Assembly: GCA_900540475.1 (NCBI GenBank)
Contig: UQGG01000004.1
Coordinates: forward strand, 62,001-126,000
Length of the DNA stretch: 64,000 nt
Source: an uncultured Robinsoniella sp.
GTDB taxonomy: Bacteria; Bacillota; Clostridia; Lachnospirales; Lachnospiraceae
Direction: 5' to 3'
A program made the translations under genes and the position numbers. Of the stretch, positions 28,201 through 36,084 are shown one piece after another. Each line of letters starts with the position of its first letter. The first letter of the stretch is position 1. The notes beneath the pieces are model-generated. The model made no database searches and was not told the origin of the DNA. It saw only the letters and a program-made list of their open reading frames with translations.

Positions 28201-29433
28201 TTCTTCTATTCCCATCTTCTTTAAGCCGTCTTCTATAGCACGAATGCCTGCTTCTGTCTGCTGCAGCTGCTTTTTTAGTTCTTCTGTCTTATCCGCCGGC
28301 GCCAGTCCCCCCATTGCCTGGAGCTGTTCCAGTGCCTGGGTCAGATCTTCTTTTGCCTTTCTCAGTGCCGGGAGCTTCTCCTTTGCCTGGGTCAGTGCTG
28401 TCTCGGCATCTGTGAGCTGCTGAATCTGGCTGTCCAGTTCCTTAAGCTGTTCCGGCAGGGATTTTAGCTGACTGGCTGCATCTTTTAATTCTTCTGCCTT
28501 TTTCTCCAGCTCGGCTTCGCTTTGGGCAAGCTCGCTTTCTTTGGCTGCCAGTTCTGCCTGTCCCTCTGCAAACTTTGTCTCCAGCACTTCGATAACAGAC
28601 CTGGATGTTGCCAGTGTCTGCTGCTTTTCTGCAATAGCCGCTAGTGCCGTGTCAATCTGGACTTCGTTTTTCAACAGTTCGTCCTTACCGCTGTTGATCT
28701 GAGCTTCTGCATTCGCGGTCTGATCAGCCAGCTCTTTCTGACCGTCATCTAACTGCTTTTTGCCCTCATCAATTTTACTCTGGGCTTTATCCATTTCCGT
28801 TTTTGCATCCGAAAATTTATTATTCAGCGCAGCGATGATTTTCTGATTCACGGCATCTACTTTTTCCTGACGGATCACAACCTTGATATCTTCCTTAACA
28901 TCTCCGGAAGTGGATGCGGATGCCACCCCTTCAATACTTTCCAGATCAGGGAGCAGTTTATTTTTCACAAGTTCGGTGAGTTCTGAGCTGCTCATGTCTC
29001 CAGCTTCCACCGCCGCTACCATAATCGGCATCATATCCGGATTCAGCTTCATGATAATGGGGCTGCCCACGGCATCATCCCAATAACCTTTGATCTGGTC
29101 CAGACTTTCACGCATCTCTATGGTGACTGCATCCATGTTGGCACTCTGGGAAAACTCCAAAATGACCTGAGATACATTTTCACTGGATACCGAGGTTACA
29201 TTTTCAATATTACTGATGGTTGCCATTGCCTGTTCCACTGGCTTGGTAACCATGGTTTCTACCTCCTCCGGACTTGCTCCCGGGTATGTAGTCATAACAA
29301 TTGCATAGGGCAGTGTCATATCCGGAAGCAGATCTGTCTTCATATTTAAAAATGACACAACCCCCAGTATAATTACCAGAACCACCGCCACTACTACCGT
29401 ATACGGCTTTTTCACACTATAACGAGATATCAT
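25237..29433 (-). CDS. RND (HAE1-type) efflux permease with a large coiled-coil insertion
   Basis: About 1398 residues, some 350 longer than AcrB-type pumps. The RND core is intact: an N-terminal helix (RYSVKKPYTVVVAVVLVIILG), two porter halves, twelve predicted membrane segments, and the TM4 block ALGVGMLVDNSIVVIENIYR. Two usual proton-relay positions differ: VDN instead of VDD in TM4, and VNNGI instead of AKNAI in TM10. Residues about 195-570 are almost pure heptad coiled coil rich in E, K, Q, L and A, inserted in the first porter domain where AcrB has its docking loop. No adaptor or outer-membrane gene is nearby. Start choice: GGAGGGAGG precedes the ATG at 29433, eleven codons below the first in-frame start. 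Confidence 0.92.
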   Translation of the reverse strand: MISRYSVKKPYTVVVAVVLVIILGVVSFLNMKTDLLPDMTLPYAIVMTTYPGASPEEVETMVTKPVEQAMATISNIENVTSVSSENVSQVILEFSQSANMDAVTIEMRESLDQIKGYWDDAVGSPIIMKLNPDMMPIMVAAVEAGDMSSSELTELVKNKLLPDLESIEGVASASTSGDVKEDIKVVIRQEKVDAVNQKIIAALNNKFSDAKTEMDKAQSKIDEGKKQLDDGQKELADQTANAEAQINSGKDELLKNEVQIDTALAAIAEKQQTLATSRSVIEVLETKFAEGQAELAAKESELAQSEAELEKKAEELKDAASQLKSLPEQLKELDSQIQQLTDAETALTQAKEKLPALRKAKEDLTQALEQLQAMGGLAPADKTEELKKQLQQTEAGIRAIEDGLKKMGIEESQIDTKLEELKDTKSKLQQSKALLEKAAEASSDKDQTAVGEALIEEGKKQAANGKEQIEVLKSQLNSLQDQITNGKAQLDEGALQLETAKQQLETAKTQIATGQSTVAEALEELNRQKVTATIELAAGKAELSSGEKELKSAKDQLESQRDEAYDKADLDQIVTADMVKGILAAQNFTMPAGYVTEDGVDYLVRVGDKITEVEDLSGLVLMDMHMDGVEPVKLSDVADVAVTDNSDEVYAKINGHAGILFTMQKQSGYSTGEVSDRIKARFEELTQSNPQAHFITLMDQGVYIDLVVDSVLQNMIMGGILAILVLFFFLKSFRPTLVIAFSIPISIMTAIVLMYFSGITLNVISLSGLALGVGMLVDNSIVVIENIYRLRTEGLPVKKAAVEGAHQVAGAIAASTLTTICVFAPIVFTKGITRQLFVDMGLTIAFSLLASLVVALTLVPMMGAGLLKNTGEKQSKVLDRLIGGYGKIIKLALQFKPVVLIVAVVLLVLSGVLAVSRGTAFMADMESTQMNVSLTMPDDATLKDTGEMSDKVMEEILNIQDVSDVGAMAGNSGIGMFGGGKSKSNKVTMYVLLSEKKKASNDQIAEEIKSRTKEFPCEIEVETSSMDMSALGGSGVSIKVKGRELDTIKEIASDVAGIVTEVKGTLDVSDGIEEKTQEMRLVVDKTAASEYQLTVAQVFQYLQGKLAEAKSATTISADAKDYSVMVVDGADKALTRDEIKKLRITGKDAEGKEKEVPLTDIVKFVDTEGFTSINREAQTRYVTVTAGLDKDANIGIVSDEINKKLADYEVPRGYTVEMAGEDQTINESMTEVYKMLGLALVFMYLIMVAQFQSLLSPFIIMFTIPLAFTGGLLGLFLTNNPVSVIAMIGFVMLSGIIVNNGIVLVDYINQLRKGGMEKKEAIVEAGMTRLRPIIMTALTTVLGLSTMAMGIGMGSDMVQPMAIVTIGGLIYGTLLTLVVVPCIYDIFNRKEDITEEEI

Positions 29434-29499
29434 ATTTCCTCCCTCCTTTGCGTATAAACCCCACAATATGTTTGCGGAAACTTTAATCCGTTTCCGTCC

Positions 29500-29511
29500 G
29501 ACTGGTCAGTC
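29500..29511. promoter_or_regulatory. Candidate TetR-type operator of the pump operon
   Basis: GACTGGTCAGTC: 5-bp inverted arms around GT, followed by a further CAG that extends the CAGTCAG pattern common in operators of Firmicute TetR regulators. It lies about 70 bp upstream of the pump start codon, on the promoter side. No clean -35/-10 pair was found around it. Confidence 0.5.
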
Positions 29512-29526
29512 AGATTTTTGTATGTG

Positions 29527-29567
29527 AAAAACCGCGATGGCAAATGTTTCCTGCTACCGCGATTTTT
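29527..29567 (-). terminator. Terminator of the tig-clp-lon-engB cluster
   Basis: On the minus strand a 16-base stem containing two G-T wobbles and one mismatch (arms 29552-29567 and 29527-29542), loop of nine bases, then TTTTTCAC. It lies 30 bases below the engB stop codon. Confidence 0.7.
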
Positions 29568-29596
29568 TCATCTATTATACTGTGATTACAGTCTGT

Positions 29597-30175
29597 TTAA
29601 AGTTCATCGATGAAGGCCCAGATTTCATCCCTGCCCTGCTTTGTCTCTGCAGAAAAGGGTATGATTTTAGTTCCTTCAACCACATTCAAACCTGTTTTAA
29701 TCTGTTTTAAATGTTTTGGCACCTGGCTTCTTTTTAGCTTGTCCAGTTTCGTTGCTATAATTACCGGCTCATATCCATTATGCAGAATCCAGTCATACAT
29801 CGTCTTGTCATTCACGGAAGGTTCATGACGGATATCAATCAGCAGAAACACTGCTTTGAGCTGTTTTGAATCATGGAGATAACGCTCGATGAGTTTCCCC
29901 CATTTTTCTTTTACCGCCTGGGCAACCTTTGCATAACCGTAACCAGGAAGATCCACCAGATACATTTCATCATTAATGTTATAGAAATTGATTGTCTGGG
30001 TTTTTCCAGGCGAAGAACTGGTTCTTGCAAGGGATTTCCGATTCATCAGACCATTGATTAAGGAAGATTTCCCTACATTGGATTTCCCTGCAAATGCAAT
30101 TTCCATTTTATCATTATCCGGAAGCACACTGGTGATTCCGCATACCGTTTCTAATGCCACATTTTTTATTACCAT
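29597..30175 (-). CDS. engB: Ribosome biogenesis GTPase EngB/YsxC
   Basis: 192-residue TRAFAC-class GTPase needed for assembly of the large ribosomal subunit. G1 is AGKSNVGKSSL (near residue 30), G3 is DLPGYGYAK (near 75), and G4 is TKLD near 142. The length matches the family. It follows lon with a 39-bp gap and is the last gene of the block, an arrangement (lon then ysxC) also known in Bacillus. Confidence 0.97.
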   Translation of the reverse strand: MVIKNVALETVCGITSVLPDNDKMEIAFAGKSNVGKSSLINGLMNRKSLARTSSSPGKTQTINFYNINDEMYLVDLPGYGYAKVAQAVKEKWGKLIERYLHDSKQLKAVFLLIDIRHEPSVNDKTMYDWILHNGYEPVIIATKLDKLKRSQVPKHLKQIKTGLNVVEGTKIIPFSAETKQGRDEIWAFIDEL

Positions 30176-30214
30176 AATTTCCTCTCATCCGCCATTGCTG
30201 GGGTTTCCGTGGAT

Positions 30215-32542
30215 TTAATCTTTTGGGTCCACGAGTGCCACAGGCAGAATGTCTTTCATCGTCTCCGCGAACCGGATTTCCAATCCCCGTTTTATTTCAC
30301 CTGATATCTCTTCCACATCTGCTTTATTTTTAGCGGGAACGAATACGGTCTTCATCCCTGCATTTTTGGCAGCCAGCAGTTTTTCCTTTAACCCTCCAAT
30401 GGGAAGTACTCTTCCCCTTAAAGTGATCTCTCCGGTCATGGCTACATCCGCCCGGACCGGCGTTTCCGTAATTGCGGAAATCATTGCAGTTGCCATTGTT
30501 ACCCCGGCAGACGGACCATCTTTTGGTACTGCCCCTTCCGGGATATGTATGTGAATATCATGCTTTTTGAAAAAATCATCCTGAATCTTATACGCTTTAC
30601 TTAAAGAGCGTATATAGCTGATTCCTGCCTGAGCGGATTCTTTCATGACGTCTCCCAGCTGTCCAGTCAGTAAAAACTCACCTTTTCCCGGAAGAATATT
30701 AACTTCTATCTGAAGGGTGTCTCCCCCGACACTGGTCCATGCCAGTCCCCGGACAATCCCGATTTCATTTGTTTCATTCAGTCCCTGGAAGCTGTATCTC
30801 TTCTTGCCAAGGTATTTTGCTACATTAGATTCCGTAATTGTAATATGGGATTTCTTATTTTCCAGGATCTCCCGTGCTGCCTTCCGGCAGATTTCCCCAA
30901 TCTTACGTTCCAGATTACGAACTCCCGCTTCTTTTGTATAAGCAGCAATGATTGTCTTCAAAGCCGTATCGCTGATGGATAACTGCTTTGCTGTCAGCCC
31001 GTGGCGTTCGATCTGTTTACGGATCAGGTGTTCCTTTGCAATATGAAGCTTTTCATTTTCCGTATAGCTGGAAATTTCGATAATCTCCATACGGTCTAAC
31101 AGCGGTCTTGGAATTGCCTGCATGTCATTTGCCGTTGCTATAAAAAGTACATCGGATAAGTCAATGGGGATTTCCAGATAATGATCCCTGAATTTACTAT
31201 TCTGCTCAGAATCCAGAACTTCAAGCAATGCGGAAGAAGTGTCTCCCTTATAATCACTGCTGACCTTGTCCACTTCGTCTAAAAGCATCAGTGGATTTTT
31301 GACTCCTGCCGTCTTCATGCCGCTGGCAATTCTTCCGGGCATGGCGCCTACATAAGTTCTGCGGTGCCCCCTGATCTCAGCCTCATCCCGTACACCGCCC
31401 AGGCAGATACGTACATACTTTTTATTCAGTGCTCTGGCTACAGACTTTGCTATGGAAGTTTTTCCGGTTCCGGGTGGTCCTACCAGACAGAGAATGGGAC
31501 TTTCCCCTTTCTTTGTCAAAATACGAACCGCCAGAAATTCCAGAACTCTCTCTTTTACCTTTTCCAGTCCATAATGATCCTGATCCAGAATCTTTTTTGC
31601 ACTTTTCAGATCCTTATTATCTTTGGAAAATTTATCCCAGGGCATTTCCAGCAATGTTTCCAGATACCCCCGGATCACTGCACTTTCAGAAGAATTGGAT
31701 CCAACGCTTTTAAAACGCTCAATCTCTTTTGCAATCTTTTCCTTCACTTTACCGGAAGCTTTCAGCTTATTCAGCTCTTCTTTAAAATGATCGGCATCGC
31801 CTAACAGATTGTCCTCACCTAATTCCTGACGGATTACTTTGAGTTGTTCACGCAAAAGATATTCTTTTTGATTTTTATCCACATGTTCTTTTACTTTTTC
31901 CTGAAGATCCCGCTTAATCTTTAATACATTTATTTCATTGCTCAATATGACACTGAGCAGTTCATAACGTTCAAAAATATCCACGGCCTCCAGCAGGCGC
32001 TGCTTATCTTCAAAATAAAGCGGTATATTAATGCCAATCTGATCAACCAGCTTTTCAATCTCGGTTATTTCCAGAAGCTGATGTACCAGTTCTTTACTCA
32101 TTTTACCGTTTTCTTTGCTATAGTCTTCGAAGATTTCCTTTAAGTTGCGCACCATAGCCTGTTTCATATAATCATCCATCGGCTGTGAAGGCTCCTGGGA
32201 AAAGGTGCCCGCATCAACCACCAGATATTCCTCTGAGTCAGATAACTCCAGAAGTTCAGCACGTTCCAGCCCTTCAGCCAGAACGCGGAAGATATTCTGC
32301 GGCAGTTTTACTACCTGCTTAATCTCAACAATCGTTCCGATATGATACAGGTCATCCAGCTCCGGATCGGATTGATCCGGATCCTTCTGGGTTACTACAA
32401 ACAGCCTCTGTTCTTTTAGCATTGCTTCTTCAATAGCCCTGATTGATTTTGTTCTGCTGATATCAAAATGCACAATCATCGCAGGTAAAATCGTCATGCC
32501 ACGAAGGGCCACTGCCGGTATATTCTTTATTATTTCACTCAT
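30215..32542 (-). CDS. lon: ATP-dependent protease Lon (LonA)
   Basis: 775 residues. An N-terminal LAN domain (VALRGMTILPAMIVHFDISR) and coiled coil, then the AAA+ domain with Walker A GPPGTGKTS (near residue 353) and Walker B LLLDEVDK, then the C-terminal protease domain with the catalytic Ser in PKDGPSAG (Ser 678) and Lys in GGLKEK (Lys 721). It degrades misfolded and regulatory proteins in the cytoplasm. AGAGGGA before the ATG. Confidence 0.98.
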   Translation of the reverse strand: MSEIIKNIPAVALRGMTILPAMIVHFDISRTKSIRAIEEAMLKEQRLFVVTQKDPDQSDPELDDLYHIGTIVEIKQVVKLPQNIFRVLAEGLERAELLELSDSEEYLVVDAGTFSQEPSQPMDDYMKQAMVRNLKEIFEDYSKENGKMSKELVHQLLEITEIEKLVDQIGINIPLYFEDKQRLLEAVDIFERYELLSVILSNEINVLKIKRDLQEKVKEHVDKNQKEYLLREQLKVIRQELGEDNLLGDADHFKEELNKLKASGKVKEKIAKEIERFKSVGSNSSESAVIRGYLETLLEMPWDKFSKDNKDLKSAKKILDQDHYGLEKVKERVLEFLAVRILTKKGESPILCLVGPPGTGKTSIAKSVARALNKKYVRICLGGVRDEAEIRGHRRTYVGAMPGRIASGMKTAGVKNPLMLLDEVDKVSSDYKGDTSSALLEVLDSEQNSKFRDHYLEIPIDLSDVLFIATANDMQAIPRPLLDRMEIIEISSYTENEKLHIAKEHLIRKQIERHGLTAKQLSISDTALKTIIAAYTKEAGVRNLERKIGEICRKAAREILENKKSHITITESNVAKYLGKKRYSFQGLNETNEIGIVRGLAWTSVGGDTLQIEVNILPGKGEFLLTGQLGDVMKESAQAGISYIRSLSKAYKIQDDFFKKHDIHIHIPEGAVPKDGPSAGVTMATAMISAITETPVRADVAMTGEITLRGRVLPIGGLKEKLLAAKNAGMKTVFVPAKNKADVEEISGEIKRGLEIRFAETMKDILPVALVDPKD

Positions 32543-32624
32543 TTTTATCCCTCTAGTACAGTATTGCGTAAATTCCGATAAATAGAATGCTCGTCACTAA
32601 GTGCAATACATTGTCAGACACACT

Positions 32625-33923
32625 CTACGCAGTCTCTGAACTTATCTTTAGTTTTCTGCGCGCACTTTTTGACGGCAGTGCTCTCTCATCCCTGTGCATG
32701 ATCTCGGGATCACCTGTGCCTTCAATGGTTTCCTTGTTTACCACGCATCTTTCGATCGTCTCATCCGAAGGAACGGTATACATCAGTTCCATCATAGATT
32801 TTTCCAGGATAGCACGCAGTCCTCTGGCTCCGGTTTTTCTGGCAAGGGATTTCTCAGCAATCGCTTCAACTGCTCCTTCATCAAAGTCCAGATCAACTCC
32901 ATCCAGTTCAAACAGCTTCTTGTACTGCTTGATAATAGAGTTTTTCGGCTCTCTTAAGATACGAATCAGGGTATCTTTATCTAATGCTTCCAGAGAAACT
33001 GTTACCGGCACACGTCCGATAATTTCCGGTATCATACCAAATTTTACGAAGTCCTGAGGAAGTACATGACGCAGGATTTCTCCGATGTCTTTTTCCCTCT
33101 TATCCGCTATCTGAGCATTGAATCCCATTGACTTTGTATCCATACGGGTCTCAATGATTTTGTCCAGTCCTTCAAAAGCTCCACCGCAGATAAACAGGAT
33201 GTTGGTTGTATCGATCTGAATTAATTCCTGATGAGGGTGCTTTCTGCCTCCCTGAGGTGGAACGCTTGCAACGGTTCCTTCCAGAATCTTCAGCAATGCC
33301 TGCTGTACGCCTTCTCCTGATACATCTCTTGTAATGGATGCATTTTCTGATTTTCTTGTAATTTTATCTATCTCATCAATATAAATAATTCCGTACTGTG
33401 CACGGTTAATATCGTAATCTGCTGCCTGAATGATTTTAAGCAGAATATTTTCAACGTCTTCTCCAACGTATCCTGCTTCTGTCAATGCGGTCGCATCTGC
33501 AATGGCAAAGGGTACATTTAATAATTTTGCCAGTGTCTGCGCCAATAGTGTCTTACCGGAACCGGTTGGTCCAAGCATCAGGATGTTGCTTTTCTGAAGC
33601 TCTACACCAAGATCTTTTCCTGCCATAATTCTCTTATAGTGATTATAAACTGCTACGGATAACGCTTTTTTTGCATCATCCTGTCCGATTACATATTCAT
33701 CCAAAAATGATTTTATTTCTTCGGGTTTCATGAGATTAATCTCGTCCCCGTTGTCCATTCCGAAATCGTCTTCTAATTCCTCTTCGATAATTTCAGAACA
33801 GATTTCAATACACTCATCGCAGATATATACCCCGCTGGGCCCTGCAATCAGTTTTCGAACCTGATCTTCTGATTTGTTGCAAAACGAACACCGAACTTTC
33901 GGTTCTGCATATTTCCCTGCCAT
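32625..33923 (-). CDS. clpX: ATP-dependent unfoldase ClpX
   Basis: 432 residues. The N-terminal zinc-binding domain has the four Cys at 12, 15, 35 and 38. The AAA+ domain has Walker A GPTGSGKTL (near 118) and Walker B IYIDEIDK. The ClpP-docking loop reads SMGFNAQ, where many ClpX have IGFGA. Sensor 2 is GARGLRAI. It unfolds tagged proteins and feeds them to ClpP, encoded just upstream; the 110-bp gap carries a stem-loop. Between clpX and lon (32543-32624) there is a 7-bp inverted repeat (GTATTGC/GCAATAC) of unclear role. Confidence 0.98.
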   Translation of the reverse strand: MAGKYAEPKVRCSFCNKSEDQVRKLIAGPSGVYICDECIEICSEIIEEELEDDFGMDNGDEINLMKPEEIKSFLDEYVIGQDDAKKALSVAVYNHYKRIMAGKDLGVELQKSNILMLGPTGSGKTLLAQTLAKLLNVPFAIADATALTEAGYVGEDVENILLKIIQAADYDINRAQYGIIYIDEIDKITRKSENASITRDVSGEGVQQALLKILEGTVASVPPQGGRKHPHQELIQIDTTNILFICGGAFEGLDKIIETRMDTKSMGFNAQIADKREKDIGEILRHVLPQDFVKFGMIPEIIGRVPVTVSLEALDKDTLIRILREPKNSIIKQYKKLFELDGVDLDFDEGAVEAIAEKSLARKTGARGLRAILEKSMMELMYTVPSDETIERCVVNKETIEGTGDPEIMHRDERALPSKSARRKLKISSETA

Positions 33924-33987
33924 CTTTCCACCTCATAATGATTTCTTTGGCTGCAAAGAACAGCCCTTTTATAACTTCCAAATCTAT

Positions 33988-34020
33988 ATAAGACTCCCAC
34001 TCACAGAGCAGGAGCCTTAT
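33988..34020 (-). other. Stem-loop between clpP and clpX
   Basis: 10-bp arms with one G-T wobble on the minus strand (ATAAGGCTCC with GGAGTCTTAT), 13-base loop, and no U-run. It begins 14 bases below the clpP stop codon. It may stabilise the upstream mRNA end or partially attenuate transcription into clpX. Confidence 0.5.
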
Positions 34021-34033
34021 CTTCATGCATCGT

Positions 34034-34615
34034 CTAACGATTCGCAATCACATCATCAATGATGCCGTATGCTTTTGCTTCTTCTGCACTCATATAGTGA
34101 TCTCTCTCTGTATCCACTTCGATAACTTCAAGGGGCTGACCCGTATTTGCAGCAAGATGCTCGTTTAATTTTCTTCTTGTACCTAAGATCTGATCTGCAA
34201 CAATCTTAATATCGGTTGCTTGTCCCTGTGCACCGCCGGATGGCTGATGAATCATGATCTGTGAATTCGGAAGTGCAAATCTCTTACCTTTTGCACCGCC
34301 TGCCAGCAGAAATGCTCCCATGCTGGCTGCCATACCCATACAAATGGTAGAAACATCGCATTTAATATAATGCATGGTATCGTAAATTGCCCACCCTGAT
34401 GATACGGAACCACCCGGACTGTTGATGTAAAGGTGGATATCCTTTCCAGGATCTTCTGATTCTAAAAATAACAGCTGTGCCACAATTAAATTGGCACTGA
34501 CATCGTTTACTTCCTCACCGAGAAAGATAATTCTGTCTTTTAATAATCTTGAATAGATATCATAGGATCTCTCACCCCTGCTTGTCTGTTCAATGACATA
34601 AGGTACTAAGCTCAT
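34034..34615 (-). CDS. clpP: ATP-dependent Clp protease proteolytic subunit
   Basis: 193 residues, the usual length. The catalytic triad is visible: Ser 98 in GMAASMGAF, His 123 in MIHQPSGG and Asp 172 in ERDHYM. It forms the tetradecameric chamber used by ClpX and other Clp ATPases. It follows tig by 52 bp and precedes clpX, the conserved order tig-clpP-clpX. It begins MSLVPYVIEQTSRGERSYDI, the standard form with its short propeptide. Confidence 0.98.
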   Translation of the reverse strand: MSLVPYVIEQTSRGERSYDIYSRLLKDRIIFLGEEVNDVSANLIVAQLLFLESEDPGKDIHLYINSPGGSVSSGWAIYDTMHYIKCDVSTICMGMAASMGAFLLAGGAKGKRFALPNSQIMIHQPSGGAQGQATDIKIVADQILGTRRKLNEHLAANTGQPLEVIEVDTERDHYMSAEEAKAYGIIDDVIANR

Positions 34616-34667
34616 GATGACTCCTCCTGTCTATCTTCTATAATATATGTGTTCACCAAAAGTCTGA

Positions 34668-35954
34668 TTAGATTTCTTTTGCAGCTTCGGTAACTATAGT
34701 TACTGCTTCCTGAATCGCTAAATCATTTTTGATCTGTTCTTTTTCATAATCGCCCATGATTTCTTTCAGTTTTTCTACTTCCATTTTGTAAGTTTCAGCC
34801 ATTTTTGCTAATTCTTCTTCTACCTTCTCATCGCTGATCTGGATATCTTCTGCTTTTGCAACTGCTTCTAATACAAGGCTGTTCTGAATGCGTTTTTCAG
34901 CTTCCGGTCTCATCTGCTCGAATAACTTCTCAGCGTTCATTCCGGTAAACTGGAAGTACTGCTCTACAGATAATCCCTGGGACTGGATTCTTCTTGCAAA
35001 ATCATCAGCCATCTGGCGAACCTGTCCGTCTACCATTGGAGCCGGAATTTCCATTGTTGCATTTTCAACAACTTTAGCAACGACTGCGTTTTCTTTTGCT
35101 GTTTTTGCTTCTTTTTCTTTTTTCTCTGTCAGGTTTTTCTTGATGTCTTCTTTGTATTCAGCTAATGTATCAAATTCAGAAACATCTTTTGCAAAATCAT
35201 CGTCTGCTTCCGGAAGTTCTTTTACTTTAATTTCATTTACCGTACATTTGAATACAGCTGCTTTACCAGCTAATTCTGCTGCCTGGTACTCTTCCGGGAA
35301 AGTAACGTTAACTTCCATTTCTTCACCGATCTTTGCACCAACTAACTGCTCTTCAAATCCTGGAATAAAGCTTCCGGAACCGATTGTAAGGTCATAATCT
35401 TCTCCCTTACCGCCTTCAAATGCTTCTCCGTCAACGAATCCTTCAAAATTTAATTTGACCATATCGCCGTTTTGGACAGCTCTGTCATCAACATCGATTG
35501 TACGGGAGTTGTTTTCTCTCTCTTTATCAATCTCTGCCATAATTTCTTCATCTGTTACTTCAACAGCCTGCTTTTCCACTTCCACACCTTTGTATTCGCC
35601 AAGTGTTACAACTGGCTTTAAAGCTACTTCAGCTGTAAAGATAAAGGATTTTCCTTTTTCAATCTGTACAACATCAATTTTAGGCTGTGAAACGATATCT
35701 AAATCGCAGTCTTCCACTTCTTTTGCATATGCGTCTGGAATTAATGCATTTGCTGCATCTTCATAGAAAACGCCCGGGCCGTACATTTTTTCTATCATAA
35801 CCCTTGGAGCTTTTCCTTTACGGAAACCTGGCATGTTAATTTTACCTTTATTTTTCTGATAAGCAGCCTGAATTGCTTTTTCCAGCTCTTCTGCAGAAGC
35901 TTCAATTGTCAGCTTCGCCATGTTCTTTTCTAACTTCTCTACCTGTAAACTCAT
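34668..35954 (-). CDS. tig: Trigger factor (ribosome-bound chaperone and prolyl isomerase)
   Basis: 428 residues. The N-terminal ribosome-binding domain has the signature GFRKGKAPR (residues about 44-52). The middle FKBP-type PPIase domain spans roughly 155-245 (NGDMVKLNFEGFVDG ... ELPEADDDFAKDVSEFDTL). The C-terminal half is the helical cradle. It binds nascent chains at the exit tunnel. It is the first gene of the tig-clpP-clpX-lon-engB block; GGAGG precedes the ATG. Its upstream region holds an extended -10 within an inverted repeat. Confidence 0.98.
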   Translation of the reverse strand: MSLQVEKLEKNMAKLTIEASAEELEKAIQAAYQKNKGKINMPGFRKGKAPRVMIEKMYGPGVFYEDAANALIPDAYAKEVEDCDLDIVSQPKIDVVQIEKGKSFIFTAEVALKPVVTLGEYKGVEVEKQAVEVTDEEIMAEIDKERENNSRTIDVDDRAVQNGDMVKLNFEGFVDGEAFEGGKGEDYDLTIGSGSFIPGFEEQLVGAKIGEEMEVNVTFPEEYQAAELAGKAAVFKCTVNEIKVKELPEADDDFAKDVSEFDTLAEYKEDIKKNLTEKKEKEAKTAKENAVVAKVVENATMEIPAPMVDGQVRQMADDFARRIQSQGLSVEQYFQFTGMNAEKLFEQMRPEAEKRIQNSLVLEAVAKAEDIQISDEKVEEELAKMAETYKMEVEKLKEIMGDYEKEQIKNDLAIQEAVTIVTEAAKEI

Positions 35955-36025
35955 GTTATCTAATTTCCTCCTTAATCAATCGTATGGAGAACGCTATATT
36001 TTCCCATACTTACAGTCATTTTAAT

Positions 36026-36058
36026 AGTATAGCACAAGGCTTTCTAAATTGCTATACT
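36026..36058 (-). promoter_or_regulatory. Extended -10 promoter of tig inside an 8-bp inverted repeat
   Basis: On the minus strand TGCTATACT (36026-36034) is an extended -10 box. Its TATACT is part of a perfect inverted repeat AGTATAGC (36026-36033) / GCTATACT (36051-36058) with a 17-base centre. The plus side is followed by a T-run but no plus-strand gene ends here, so an operator or a terminator of the DUF975 gene is possible. No CIRCE or CtsR-like site was recognised. Confidence 0.45.
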
Positions 36059-36084
36059 TTTTTTATTTGATATTCGTGAACTTT

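Noticed and set aside
29532..29564. ACCGCGAT direct repeat near the engB terminator
   Set aside because: The two copies are explained by the imperfect terminator stem, because CGCG is self-complementary.
34888..35397. Open frame of 169 codons opposite tig
   Set aside because: Ser/Ala-rich antisense shadow of a strongly biased coding sequence; no ribosome site or recognisable motif.
36026..36058. CIRCE or CtsR heat-shock operator at tig
   Set aside because: The repeat does not match the TTAGCACTC-N9-GAGTGCTAA or GGTCAAA-type patterns.
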